Shown here in pieces: positions 1 through 5,155 of a DNA stretch of 5,155 nt; positions within the stretch are counted from its first letter, which is position 1; the number at the start of each line of letters is the position of its first letter. Source of the DNA: Anaerolineaceae bacterium (lineage in GTDB: Bacteria > Chloroflexota > Anaerolineae > Anaerolineales > Anaerolineaceae); contig DOEX01000128.1 of NCBI GenBank assembly GCA_003532515.1, positions 1 to 5,155 of the forward strand, in the 5' to 3' direction. The position numbers and the translations under genes are program-made. The notes under the pieces are model-generated. The model worked only from the letters and a program-made list of their open reading frames with translations, was not told where the DNA came from and made no database searches.

Positions 1-1349
1 TTGAACCCGGTAAAGTGCGCATGTATGTCTGCGGACCAACCGTCTATGCCGATGCTCATTTGGGACATGCCATGTCTGCTTTGGTTTTCGATATTGCCCG
101 TCGGTATCTCGAATATAAAGGCTACGACGTCCGTTATGTCATGAATTTTACGGATGTGGATGACAAAATTATCAATAAAGCCAACGATTTGGGAGTCGAT
201 CCGTTTGTGCTTGCCCAGCAGTACATCGACGGTTACAAGCGCAACCTGGAAGCACTCAACATCAAACCGGCTACCGTCCATCCCCGTGCCACGCAGGACA
301 TGCCACAGATCATCCAAATGATCCAGCAGTTGATCCATAACGAGTCCGCTTATGTCGTAGATGGCGACGTCTATTACAGCGTTGATAACGATGAAGATTA
401 TGGCAAACTGAGTGGTCGTTCGCTTCAGACCATGAACGCCGGGTCCCGCATCCAGGTGGATGAACGCAAGGAACACCCCATGGATTTTGCGCTCTGGAAA
501 TCCACTAAACCGGGTGAACCTGCCTGGGAAAGCCCCTGGGGAATGGGACGTCCAGGTTGGCATATTGAATGTTCTGCCATGAATATGGTTCATTTAGGTG
601 AACAGATTGATATCCATGGCGGGGGCAATGATCTGATTTTTCCCCATCACGAGAATGAGATTGCCCAAACTGAGTCAATTACAGGCAAACCTTTCGCACG
701 CTACTGGATGCACAACGGCATGATGGGCTTGAAAGACGAGAAAATGTCAAAGTCCATAGGCAATATGATCACAATCGATCAGTTCCTCAGCCAACATCCG
801 GGGGATGTGATGCGCTTGTGGGTTTTGAATGGCTCTTACCGCAGCCCTCTCACTTATAACGAGGCAGTTATAGAGCAAACCACGCAAGGATATAAACGTC
901 TGCTCACTGCAAAAAAAGGTGCTTTGCCAGGTGCAAAAGGTTTAGTTGAAAATGAAGAACAGAAGCTGGCAGAGGCGTGTAACCATGCCCGTGAGGCTTT
1001 TGTGGAAGCCATGGATGATGATTTCAACACATCTTCAGCTATGGCGGCGATTTATGAGCTGGTTAAGGTCATCAACCAGGCACGCGCTGATGGTGCAAAC
1101 GTGGCCCAACTTGAGCAAGCCCAATTTGTTTTCAACGAACTGACAACCACTTTGGGCTTAGTTCTATCCGAAGAAGGTTCTCAGGGGACCTCTGCCGATG
1201 CATTTATAGACCTGCTGGTTGCCCTGAGGTGGGATTTACGCGCTGAGAAGAATTGGAAAATGTCAGACAAGATCCGCGATGAACTCAAGGCATTGGGCGT
1301 GATTCTGGAAGACAGCAAAGATGGAACTACCTGGAGCTGGGAAAATTGA
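1..1349 (+). CDS. cysS: Cysteinyl-tRNA synthetase (CysRS), 5' end cut by window edge
   Basis: Class I aminoacyl-tRNA synthetase that joins cysteine to tRNA-Cys in the cytoplasm using ATP. The frame is open from base 3 (E-P-G-K-V-R-M-Y-V-C-G) with no start codon in view. The 448 residues present compare with 461 in E. coli, so roughly 18-20 N-terminal residues are probably missing; the GTG at 15 is an internal Val. Counting from the first in-window codon, the HIGH signature is HLGH at 19-22 and the KMSKS loop is at 247-251. The zinc-site residues of the family align at C10, C190, H215 and E219, with the same spacing as in E. coli CysRS. The C-terminal part carries the DALR and anticodon-binding regions and ends G-T-T-W-S-W, as family members often do. 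All catalytic signatures are intact. The stop codon overlaps the next gene's ATG by one base, so the two are probably co-transcribed. Identification is very secure. Confidence 0.98.
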   Translation, partial: EPGKVRMYVCGPTVYADAHLGHAMSALVFDIARRYLEYKGYDVRYVMNFTDVDDKIINKANDLGVDPFVLAQQYIDGYKRNLEALNIKPATVHPRATQDMPQIIQMIQQLIHNESAYVVDGDVYYSVDNDEDYGKLSGRSLQTMNAGSRIQVDERKEHPMDFALWKSTKPGEPAWESPWGMGRPGWHIECSAMNMVHLGEQIDIHGGGNDLIFPHHENEIAQTESITGKPFARYWMHNGMMGLKDEKMSKSIGNMITIDQFLSQHPGDVMRLWVLNGSYRSPLTYNEAVIEQTTQGYKRLLTAKKGALPGAKGLVENEEQKLAEACNHAREAFVEAMDDDFNTSSAMAAIYELVKVINQARADGANVAQLEQAQFVFNELTTTLGLVLSEEGSQGTSADAFIDLLVALRWDLRAEKNWKMSDKIRDELKALGVILEDSKDGTTWSWEN

Positions 1350-2080
1350 TGAAAGAGTGGCTAACAGGTCGCAATCCAGTGTACGAATCATTGCGGGTTA
1401 AGCGCCGTCATTTCTTTAATTTACTCGTGCAGCAGGACGTGAAGATTGAAGGCAGGCTGAAGGATAGTGTCGAGCTTGCCCGGCAATCCAAAGTTCCTGT
1501 TCGCATGGCAAACAAACAGCAATTGGCTCAAATTGACCGTCACCACCAGGGCGTTGCACTGGAAGCCAGTGATTATCCCTATGCAGCTCTGGAAGACTTG
1601 ATCGCACACTCAAAGGCACAAGCGGAAGCCCCTTTTTTTCTTTTGCTCGACTTGATTCAGGATCCTCAAAACCTGGGCTCTTTGCTAAGAACAGCAGAAT
1701 TAATGCACGTTCACGGCGTCATTTTGCCTTCGTCCCAGGCTGCCCAGGTGACCCCTGCCGTGATCAATGCCTCATCAGGCGCTGCTGAACATTTGCTCAT
1801 CGCTCAATACAACCTGGTCCAGGCAATTGAGCGGCTTAAAGAGCTGGATCTTTGGGTTTACGGATTGGATACTGATGAAAGATCCAAAACCCCGGACAAG
1901 TTGTCGTTAAAAGGCGGAGTGGCAATCGTCGTGGGGAATGAAGGTGAAGGATTACGCAGTTTAGTTCGCAAGAATTGCGATGAAATCATGCGCTTGCCGC
2001 AGTATGGGCAAATCGATTCGCTTAACGCTGCCGTCGCCGGTTCGATAGCTCTCTACCTCGCCCGACAAGCAAGAGAATAG
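1349..2080 (+). CDS. rlmB: RlmB-like 23S rRNA (guanosine-2'-O)-methyltransferase, SpoU/TrmH family
   Basis: SAM-dependent SPOUT-class enzyme that methylates a ribose 2'-hydroxyl, most likely in 23S rRNA. The 243-residue product has an N-terminal SpoU substrate-binding domain (about 5-75; starts GRNPVYESL and contains HHQGVAL) and a C-terminal trefoil-knot methyltransferase domain. The three SpoU motifs are present: motif 1 at 101-117 (DPQNLGSLLRTAE, with N108 and R114), motif 2 at 195-203 (VGNEGEGLR) and motif 3 at 216-230 (LPQYGQIDSLNAAVA). I chose the ATG at 1349, which overlaps the cysS stop as TGATG, over the TTG at 1346, because it begins directly at the conserved K-E-W-L-T-G-R-N-P. A weak GGGA lies about 7 bases upstream, so translation probably depends on coupling to cysS. 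A cysS-rlmB pairing is known from other bacteria; in Firmicutes mrnC often sits between them, but it does not here. Family assignment is secure; the exact target (rRNA versus a tRNA site) is inferred. Confidence 0.93.
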   Translation: MKEWLTGRNPVYESLRVKRRHFFNLLVQQDVKIEGRLKDSVELARQSKVPVRMANKQQLAQIDRHHQGVALEASDYPYAALEDLIAHSKAQAEAPFFLLLDLIQDPQNLGSLLRTAELMHVHGVILPSSQAAQVTPAVINASSGAAEHLLIAQYNLVQAIERLKELDLWVYGLDTDERSKTPDKLSLKGGVAIVVGNEGEGLRSLVRKNCDEIMRLPQYGQIDSLNAAVAGSIALYLARQARE

Positions 2081-2085
2081 GAAAT

Positions 2086-2126
2086 TCTTTACGGAACGAC
2101 CGGTATCCGTTCCGTAAAGACGTTTT
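2086..2126 (+). terminator. Rho-independent terminator of cysS-rlmB
   Basis: A perfect 13-bp inverted repeat (TCTTTACGGAACG at 2086-2098, CGTTCCGTAAAGA at 2108-2120) with a 9-base loop starts five bases after the rlmB stop. It is followed by CGTTTT (2121-2126). The stem is strong and the T tract is short. On the other strand the stem is followed by AATTTC, so it may also stop transcripts arriving from the convergent serS-DUF456 pair. Confidence 0.82.
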
Positions 2127-2151
2127 GTTAGACAGTTTTTGGAATGCCCAG

Positions 2152-2211
2152 TGGTCGTTCCCTACGACGTGTCAGGTTGTTGAAAATTGGCAAAATAGCT
2201 CGCAACGACCA
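2152..2211 (-). repeat. 60-bp palindromic intergenic repeat (MITE/REP-like)
   Basis: Perfect 8-bp terminal inverted repeats, TGGTCGTT at 2152-2159 and AACGACCA at 2204-2211, bound a 60-bp non-coding element. Read on the minus strand it begins TGGTCGTTGCGAGC and continues TATTTTGC. The same 8-base TATTTTGC follows a similar GTC-TT--GAGC head in the repeat at 4159-4249, so the two look related. A nested 5-bp hairpin (GTCGT 2154-2158, ACGAC 2164-2168) lies near one end. No coding capacity is visible. Calling it a dispersed genomic repeat is an inference, since only this window is available. Confidence 0.5.
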
Positions 2212-2218
2212 AAAATAA

Positions 2219-2752
2219 TTACAACACCACCACCATAAACACCCACAAGGCAATCATCACAATACACAAGAAAAAGCGTAAGATAGCCGCGCTACCGTAG
2301 CCAAAAGCCAGCGCCTTGGTGCTTTCCCAGGCTTTTTTGTGGTCCTTTTCCAGGCGATTATATTCGATCAAAAATAGCGTTCCAAGGGCTAATGCCAGAC
2401 CACCCAGGGGTGTCAGCAGGATCCCACCAACAATCATGACCACCATTGTCACAAGGATTTCCCACCAGGGTACTCCCATCTTACGCGTTCCCGATGCCCC
2501 CAGGATGTTATCAAGAAGTGAGCCAATGATCATTATCAGGGTATTGAGCACAAAAATCGCAATCGTTAGTCCAAATTGCCAGCCTTCGTGACTTTTATTG
2601 AACCCAACGAAAATCACCCATATCAACTGTCCGATCCATGCAACGGTTAATCCGGGAAAGAATACCAGGAGCAATCCAACCAAACCAACCAGGTTCAAGA
2701 GCCCACTGATTACCAGGATCAGGTAATGAAGCCAGACTGGGTTAATTGTCAT
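2219..2752 (-). CDS. DUF456 family integral membrane protein
   Basis: A 177-residue, very hydrophobic protein with no known biochemical role. Helices are apparent at about 9-31, 34-51, 60-82, 94-127 (probably a re-entrant or double segment rich in Gly/Pro/Leu) and 148-176. Features recalled from the DUF456 (PF04306) pattern are the LVGLVGLLLVFFPGL segment near 21-35, the G-A-S-G-T-R-K-M-G connector at 85-93, the TPLGGLALALGTL glycine-rich stretch at 114-126, and the E-Y-N-R segment followed by an A-x-x-S/T-x-K-A run before the last helix. The length fits the family (about 160 residues). The ATG overlaps the serS stop codon by four bases (ATGA), so it is downstream in a two-gene transcript and probably translationally coupled. 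No signal peptide separate from the first helix is seen. The role is unknown; membership of an operon with serS does not by itself imply a role in translation. Confidence 0.85.
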   Translation of the reverse strand: MTINPVWLHYLILVISGLLNLVGLVGLLLVFFPGLTVAWIGQLIWVIFVGFNKSHEGWQFGLTIAIFVLNTLIMIIGSLLDNILGASGTRKMGVPWWEILVTMVVMIVGGILLTPLGGLALALGTLFLIEYNRLEKDHKKAWESTKALAFGYGSAAILRFFLCIVMIALWVFMVVVL

Positions 2753-4020
2753 TTTCGGATTACCTCAACCCCTCCCATGAGCGGTTTCAGAACCTCAGGA
2801 ACCACAATGCTGCCATCTGCTTGCTGGTAGTTTTCCATCACGGCAATCAGCGTGCGCGGCAAGCCCAAACCAGAGCCGTTGAGGGTGTTGACAAACTGCA
2901 AAGCCGAACCATCAGCAGGGCGATACTTGATATTCGCTCGCCTTGCCTGGAATTGACCAATGTTGGAAATCGAAGATACTTCCAGCCATTCCTGGCAGCC
3001 TGGTGCCCAAACCTCTACATCGTAGGTCTTATGCGAACCAAAGCTCAAATCACCAGTGGATTGCAGCAGCACGCGGTAGGTTAACCCCAACCCTTCACAA
3101 GTAGCACAGGCATCTGCTACCATGTTGTCCAATTCCTGATTGGCGTTCTCGGGCAGGCAGTATTTATACATTTCGACCTTGTCAAACTGGTGTCCTCGTT
3201 TCATCCCACGCACGTCGCGACCAGCGCTCATTTTCTCGCGGCGGAAACAAGCTGTATAGGCTGTCATATTGAGTGGCAATTGTGCTTCGTCCAAAACCTC
3301 GCCCATCATGATGCCAGTAAGCGGGACTTCGGCAGTCGGCACCCACCAATAATCTTCTTCATGATCGTGATAGAGGTTTTCAGCGAATTTGGGCAGCTGC
3401 CCGGAAGCAAACATGACCTCTTCTCGAACCATCCAGGGTGGGTAAAATTCTTTATAGCCCTGGCGAATGTGCAGATCCAACATCCAGAAAATGAGGGCGC
3501 GCTGCAAGCGTGCACCGGCACCTTCTAGAACGTAGAAACGTGTACCGGATAACTTCACACCGGCTTCAAAATCGACAATGCCCAACTCAGGACCCAAATC
3601 CCAATGCGCTTTAGGCTCAAAATCAAAAATTCGTTTATCACCCACCGTACGGATGACAACATTGTCTTTATCGTCAACACCTGTAGGCACATCCTGGTCG
3701 GGAAGGTTGGGAATTGAGGCTACCTGGTAGTACAGATTGGATTCCACGCCCTTAAGCTGTTCATCCAACAAATTGATGTCATCGCCCAAAGTGCGCATGG
3801 AAACAATTTTGGCTTCACGCTCTTGTTTGTCTTTCATACGTCCGATTTCTTTGGAAACCGCATTGCGTTCAGCTTTCTTACTTTCAACGTCCAAAATCAG
3901 TGCCCGTCGTTTTTCGTCGAGCGCAACGATCTCATCGATGACGTCTGTTTCCATGTGCCTTTTTAGTAAAGCCTCTTTGACCAATTCGGTCTGTTCGCGA
4001 ATCAATTTGATATCTAACAT
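2749..4020 (-). CDS. serS: Seryl-tRNA synthetase (SerRS)
   Basis: Class II aminoacyl-tRNA synthetase that charges tRNA-Ser, and tRNA-Sec where present, with serine in the cytoplasm. The 423 residues are full length for a bacterial SerRS. Residues 1 to about 105 form the charged, heptad-like N-terminal arm (antiparallel coiled coil that grips the tRNA long variable arm). The catalytic domain follows, with the serine-site TAE at 229-231 (VPTAEVPLT), class II motif 2 at 258-279 (CFRREKMSAGRDVRG..., R260 and E262) and motif 3 at 378-399 (NTLNGSGLGLPRTL..., with R389). Motif 3 has GLGLPR where E. coli has GLAVGR; the key arginine is kept. The ATG at 4020 starts the typical M-L-D-I-K-L-I-R-E and has an AGAGG ribosome-binding site (4026-4030) five bases upstream. 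The stop overlaps the start of the DUF456 gene. No T-box leader is visible upstream. Identification is very secure. Confidence 0.98.
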   Translation of the reverse strand: MLDIKLIREQTELVKEALLKRHMETDVIDEIVALDEKRRALILDVESKKAERNAVSKEIGRMKDKQEREAKIVSMRTLGDDINLLDEQLKGVESNLYYQVASIPNLPDQDVPTGVDDKDNVVIRTVGDKRIFDFEPKAHWDLGPELGIVDFEAGVKLSGTRFYVLEGAGARLQRALIFWMLDLHIRQGYKEFYPPWMVREEVMFASGQLPKFAENLYHDHEEDYWWVPTAEVPLTGIMMGEVLDEAQLPLNMTAYTACFRREKMSAGRDVRGMKRGHQFDKVEMYKYCLPENANQELDNMVADACATCEGLGLTYRVLLQSTGDLSFGSHKTYDVEVWAPGCQEWLEVSSISNIGQFQARRANIKYRPADGSALQFVNTLNGSGLGLPRTLIAVMENYQQADGSIVVPEVLKPLMGGVEVIRK

Positions 4021-4052
4021 ACTAACCTCTGAATGACCTTTATATTTGCTTT

Positions 4053-4058
4053 ATTGTA
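4053..4058 (-). promoter_or_regulatory. Possible -10 box for serS
   Basis: TACAAT on the minus strand is one mismatch from TATAAT. It would give a leader of about 25 bases before the serS ATG. No good -35 box lies 16-18 bases upstream. A rival reading, TTGAGG (4060-4065) with TATAAA (4039-4044), has a 15-base spacer and would start transcription almost at the ribosome-binding site, so it is less likely. Confidence 0.3.
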
Positions 4059-4158
4059 CCCTCAAGGATAATTTGCGAACGGAATTGTAGGGAATGAGCA
4101 CTGTCCAAAAGATGAAGCGAGCATGAAGGGACATCCTGTTTTTCTTTTCCGTTTGGAT

Positions 4159-4249
4159 TGTCATTCTGAGCCTATTTTGCGAAGAATCTTACTCTTCACC
4201 AAACAACTCGCATGCCAGAGCAAAGATCCTTCGTTTCACTAGGATGACA
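4159..4249 (+). repeat. 91-bp imperfect palindromic repeat (TGTCATTCTGAG type, MITE/REP-like)
   Basis: The ends are imperfect inverted repeats: TGTCATTCTGAG at 4159-4170 against CTAGGATGACA at 4239-4249. Inside, CGAAGAATCTT (4180-4190) pairs with AAGATCCTTCG (4223-4233) with one G-T wobble, so the whole unit can fold into a long interrupted stem with a loop of about 32 bases. Sequences with this head (TGTCATTCTGAG...GAAGAATCT) are, from memory, widespread dispersed intergenic repeats in several bacterial phyla. It has no coding capacity and would be non-autonomous if mobile. No clear target-site duplication is visible at its flanks. Confidence 0.65.
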
Positions 4250-4255
4250 GTGTTG

Positions 4256-4281
4256 AGGGCAGTAATGATCTTCACTGCCCT
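4256..4281. repeat. 8-bp inverted repeat (hairpin) joining the two repeat blocks
   Basis: AGGGCAGT (4256-4263) and ACTGCCCT (4274-4281) form a perfect 8-bp stem with a 10-base loop. Neither strand has a T tract after it, so it does not look like an intrinsic terminator. Its right arm is shared with the first 14-bp tandem unit next to it. Confidence 0.6.
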
Positions 4282-4317
4282 GTAAGGGTTGCCCTGTAAG
4301 GGTTGCCCTCTAAGGGT
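4276..4317. repeat. Three tandem 14-bp units TGCCCTGTAAGGGT
   Basis: Units lie at 4276-4289, 4290-4303 and 4304-4317. The first two are identical and the third differs by one base (CTCTAA for CTGTAA). Each holds a CCCT-GTA-AGGG mini-palindrome, and the junctions form AGGG-TTG-CCCT, so every arm can pair with either neighbour. There are no spacers. The function is unknown; slippage-prone DNA or part of the adjoining repeat element are both possible. Confidence 0.8.
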
Positions 4318-4351
4318 GTGCCATTATGCTGCAAAATCTAGACATACAGGT

Positions 4352-4367
4352 GAGGTTCCGAAACCTC
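4352..4367 (-). terminator. Weak hairpin after the DUF4282 gene, possible terminator
   Basis: On the minus strand GAGGTT-TCGG-AACCTC forms a 6-bp stem with a tight four-base loop, 20 bases past the stop codon. Its position suits a terminator, but the next T run (ATTTTG) lies about 15 bases further on, so an intrinsic terminator is only possible. It may instead protect the transcript's 3' end. Confidence 0.35.
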
Positions 4368-4387
4368 CTCTTGCTTAGTTTCAATTA

Positions 4388-4684
4388 TTAACCGTCGATC
4401 ATTTTGTTCTTGATCGCAACCAGGTTCTGGTGGATCTCAAAGACCACGATCAACAATTCTGAGTAAACTCTTGCCATCAGGATACCCAAAACGACCACCA
4501 ATGGTCCACCGAGAAGTCCGCCAAGCGCCGGAGCAACACTTTCTTGCTGGAAAGCAGAAATCACGCCACCAAAGAGCACGACGAGACCACCGATGATCGA
4601 AGCTGCGATTCCGATATAGAACAGAATTTTGATGATTACCGGGGTAATCATCTTGTCAAAATTTAGCAGGGAACGTAAATTCAT
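4388..4684 (-). CDS. Small DUF4282-type membrane protein
   Basis: A 98-residue protein with two predicted transmembrane helices (about 16-42 and 56-80), joined by a short loop with Q/E/S and Gly/Pro residues. The layout matches what I recall of DUF4282 (PF14110): an N-terminal F-D-K-M-I-T-P-x-I-I-K-I-L, a GG-rich first helix, then a second helix leading into R-V-Y-x-E-L-L-I-V-V-F-E-I-x-x-N-L, and a short charged tail. No enzyme motif is present and the family function is unknown. I chose the ATG at 4684 over the in-frame ATG at 4696, because a strong GGAGG (4690-4694) sits five bases before 4684 and overlaps the upstream ATG. The Nudix gene ends 74 bases upstream on the same strand. Family call from sequence pattern only. 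Confidence 0.8.
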   Translation of the reverse strand: MNLRSLLNFDKMITPVIIKILFYIGIAASIIGGLVVLFGGVISAFQQESVAPALGGLLGGPLVVVLGILMARVYSELLIVVFEIHQNLVAIKNKMIDG

Positions 4685-4689
4685 AATAT

Positions 4690-4694
4690 CCTCC
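4690..4694 (-). promoter_or_regulatory. Ribosome-binding site GGAGG deciding the DUF4282 start
   Basis: GGAGG with a five-base spacer (ATATT) before the ATG at 4684. Its first G is the last base of an in-frame ATG at 4696, which has no site of its own in the bases upstream. The shorter protein is therefore favoured. Confidence 0.75.
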
Positions 4695-4715
4695 ATGAAT
4701 TATTGTGATAGGACA

Positions 4716-4721
4716 ATTGTA
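4716..4721 (-). promoter_or_regulatory. Possible -10 box for the DUF4282 gene
   Basis: TACAAT on the minus strand, the same hexamer as the serS candidate, lies about 20 bases before the GGAGG site. No convincing -35 box is found at 16-18 bases. It overlaps a small palindrome (ACAATTGT). The gene could equally be read from the Nudix transcript. Confidence 0.25.
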
Positions 4722-4758
4722 CACCAAGTCAGGTTGGAATTTCCGCAACTGTACGAAA

Positions 4759-5155
4759 CTAATAAAGCCCTGGTATCCTGCCTTGGTGAAAAAACCCCGG
4801 ATATTCACGCAAGTCAAAGAACAGCCTGATCAAGTTGGGGTGATATGGTAAGAATTCGCCGTCTTGAATCATGCCAAGAATGGTTTTCTGGTCTGCCCAT
4901 CTCACTTCAGCAACCTCTTCGACCTGCAATATCAAGTCGCCCAACTCAGGGTTGAGATGGATCAGGTAGACATCATCAAAACCATACTCAAAATTGAATG
5001 TCAATGCAGGACGGACCTGGCTGAAATCAAAATTGATGCCCAATTCTTCCACCAGTTCGCGCTGAGCGGCTTGCCAGCTGGAGTCGCCTTTTTGTGCTGC
5101 CCCACCGACACTGACATCCCACAATCCAGCCCAAAAGCCTTTTTGCAGGCTTCGT
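4759..5155 (-). CDS. Nudix hydrolase, IPP-isomerase/YfcD-like, N-terminus outside the window
   Basis: Nudix enzymes hydrolyse nucleoside diphosphates linked to another moiety; the substrate here cannot be told. The frame is open to the right edge, giving 131 residues from 5154 down. The TTG at 5124 is internal, because the family-like lead-in R-S-L-Q-K-G-F-W-A-G-L-W-D-V-S precedes and spans it. The Nudix box is at in-window residues 18-40: G18, D24, R32-E33-L34, E36-E37, G39-I40. It fits Gx5Ex7REUxEExGU except that the first Glu is Asp. The metal-binding RE..EE core is intact. The W-D-V-S-V-G-G lead-in and the V-E-E-V-A-E-V-R-W strand later resemble the COG1443-type branch (isopentenyl-diphosphate isomerase-like, E. 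coli YfcD). Roughly 40 N-terminal residues are probably missing. It stops with TAG 74 bases before the DUF4282 start; no clear terminator lies between. Confidence 0.9.
   Translation of the reverse strand, partial: RSLQKGFWAGLWDVSVGGAAQKGDSSWQAAQRELVEELGINFDFSQVRPALTFNFEYGFDDVYLIHLNPELGDLILQVEEVAEVRWADQKTILGMIQDGEFLPYHPNLIRLFFDLREYPGFFHQGRIPGLY

Larger units (their letters stand above)
4021..4387. other. 367-base gene-free region between serS and the DUF4282 gene
   Basis: No ORF here has convincing coding character. From left to right (+ strand) it holds the serS ribosome-binding site and a weak promoter candidate (4026-4060), about 100 bases with nothing recognisable apart from a T-rich patch (4138-4150), a 91-bp imperfect palindrome (4159-4249), an 8-bp hairpin (4256-4281), three 14-bp tandem units (4276-4317) and a 6-bp hairpin just past the end of the DUF4282 gene (4352-4367). 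The serS promoter must lie here unless transcription continues from the DUF4282 or Nudix gene. Confidence 0.75.

Noticed and set aside
946..1619. Open frames inside cysS (946-1143, +) and antisense to rlmB (1416-1619 and 1421-1609, -)
   Set aside because: They are contained in well-supported genes and show no family resemblance or ribosome-binding site.
2316..2591. A 91-codon + strand frame antisense to the DUF456 gene
   Set aside because: The minus-strand frame has a coherent multi-helix membrane pattern and a coupled start; this one has neither domain nor context.
2746..4036. Several + strand open frames inside serS (2746-3084, 3190-3528, 3737-4036) and one in another minus frame (3306-3521)
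   Set aside because: They lie entirely or almost entirely within a full-length, motif-complete serS, have no recognisable domains and low-complexity composition; they are antisense or frame shadows.
4102..4150. TGTCC...GGACA followed by a T-rich patch as a terminator
   Set aside because: The stem is only 5 bp with a loop of over 20 bases, and no gene on the plus strand lies upstream to be terminated.
4276..4317. CRISPR array
   Set aside because: The 14-bp units follow each other with no spacers and are far too short for CRISPR repeats; no cas gene is present.
4021..4387. T-box riboswitch or other leader control of serS
   Set aside because: The minus strand lacks the conserved AGGGTGGNACCGCG-like T-box sequence, and no specifier stem followed by a terminator/antiterminator pair could be recognised.
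4629..4829. A 66-codon + strand frame across the DUF4282 start and the Nudix 3' end
   Set aside because: It overlaps the 5' end of one gene and the 3' end of another in antisense, with no recognisable content.
1..5155. A novel multi-gene system
   Set aside because: The recognised genes are housekeeping or widespread families; gene order and content give no sign of a defence, biosynthetic or mobile module.

Overview
The window reads as an ordinary housekeeping stretch of a bacterial chromosome with moderate GC content. The gene content, the protein style and the short palindromic intergenic repeats (TGTCATTCTGAG-type and GTCGTTGCGAGC-type) would fit a Chloroflexota member such as an Anaerolineae. 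That placement is inferred from recall and not proven, because no rRNA or other decisive marker lies here. Both window edges cut through genes.

Left half, + strand: the last ~448 codons of cysS (cysteinyl-tRNA synthetase) run into an rlmB-like gene for a SpoU/TrmH 2'-O-ribose RNA methyltransferase. The two overlap by one base (TGATG). A strong 13-bp stem terminator closes this pair at 2086-2126. A 60-bp palindromic repeat with perfect 8-bp ends follows at 2152-2211.

Right half, - strand, read right to left: the 3' part of a Nudix hydrolase gene (IPP-isomerase/YfcD-like style); a small two-helix membrane protein of the DUF4282 type behind a strong GGAGG site; a gene-poor 367-base region packed with repeats (a 91-bp imperfect palindrome, an 8-bp hairpin and three 14-bp tandem units of alternating CCCT/AGGG arms); then serS (seryl-tRNA synthetase), overlapping by ATGA with a DUF456 membrane protein. 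The two gene groups converge at about 2081-2218.

Functionally, cysS, rlmB and serS serve translation: charging tRNA-Cys and tRNA-Ser, and modifying RNA (probably 23S rRNA). The two membrane proteins and the Nudix enzyme have no demonstrated link to them. I do not see a defence system, a mobile gene cassette or any evident new multi-gene system. The most unusual material is the non-coding repeat DNA on either side of the serS-DUF456 pair.
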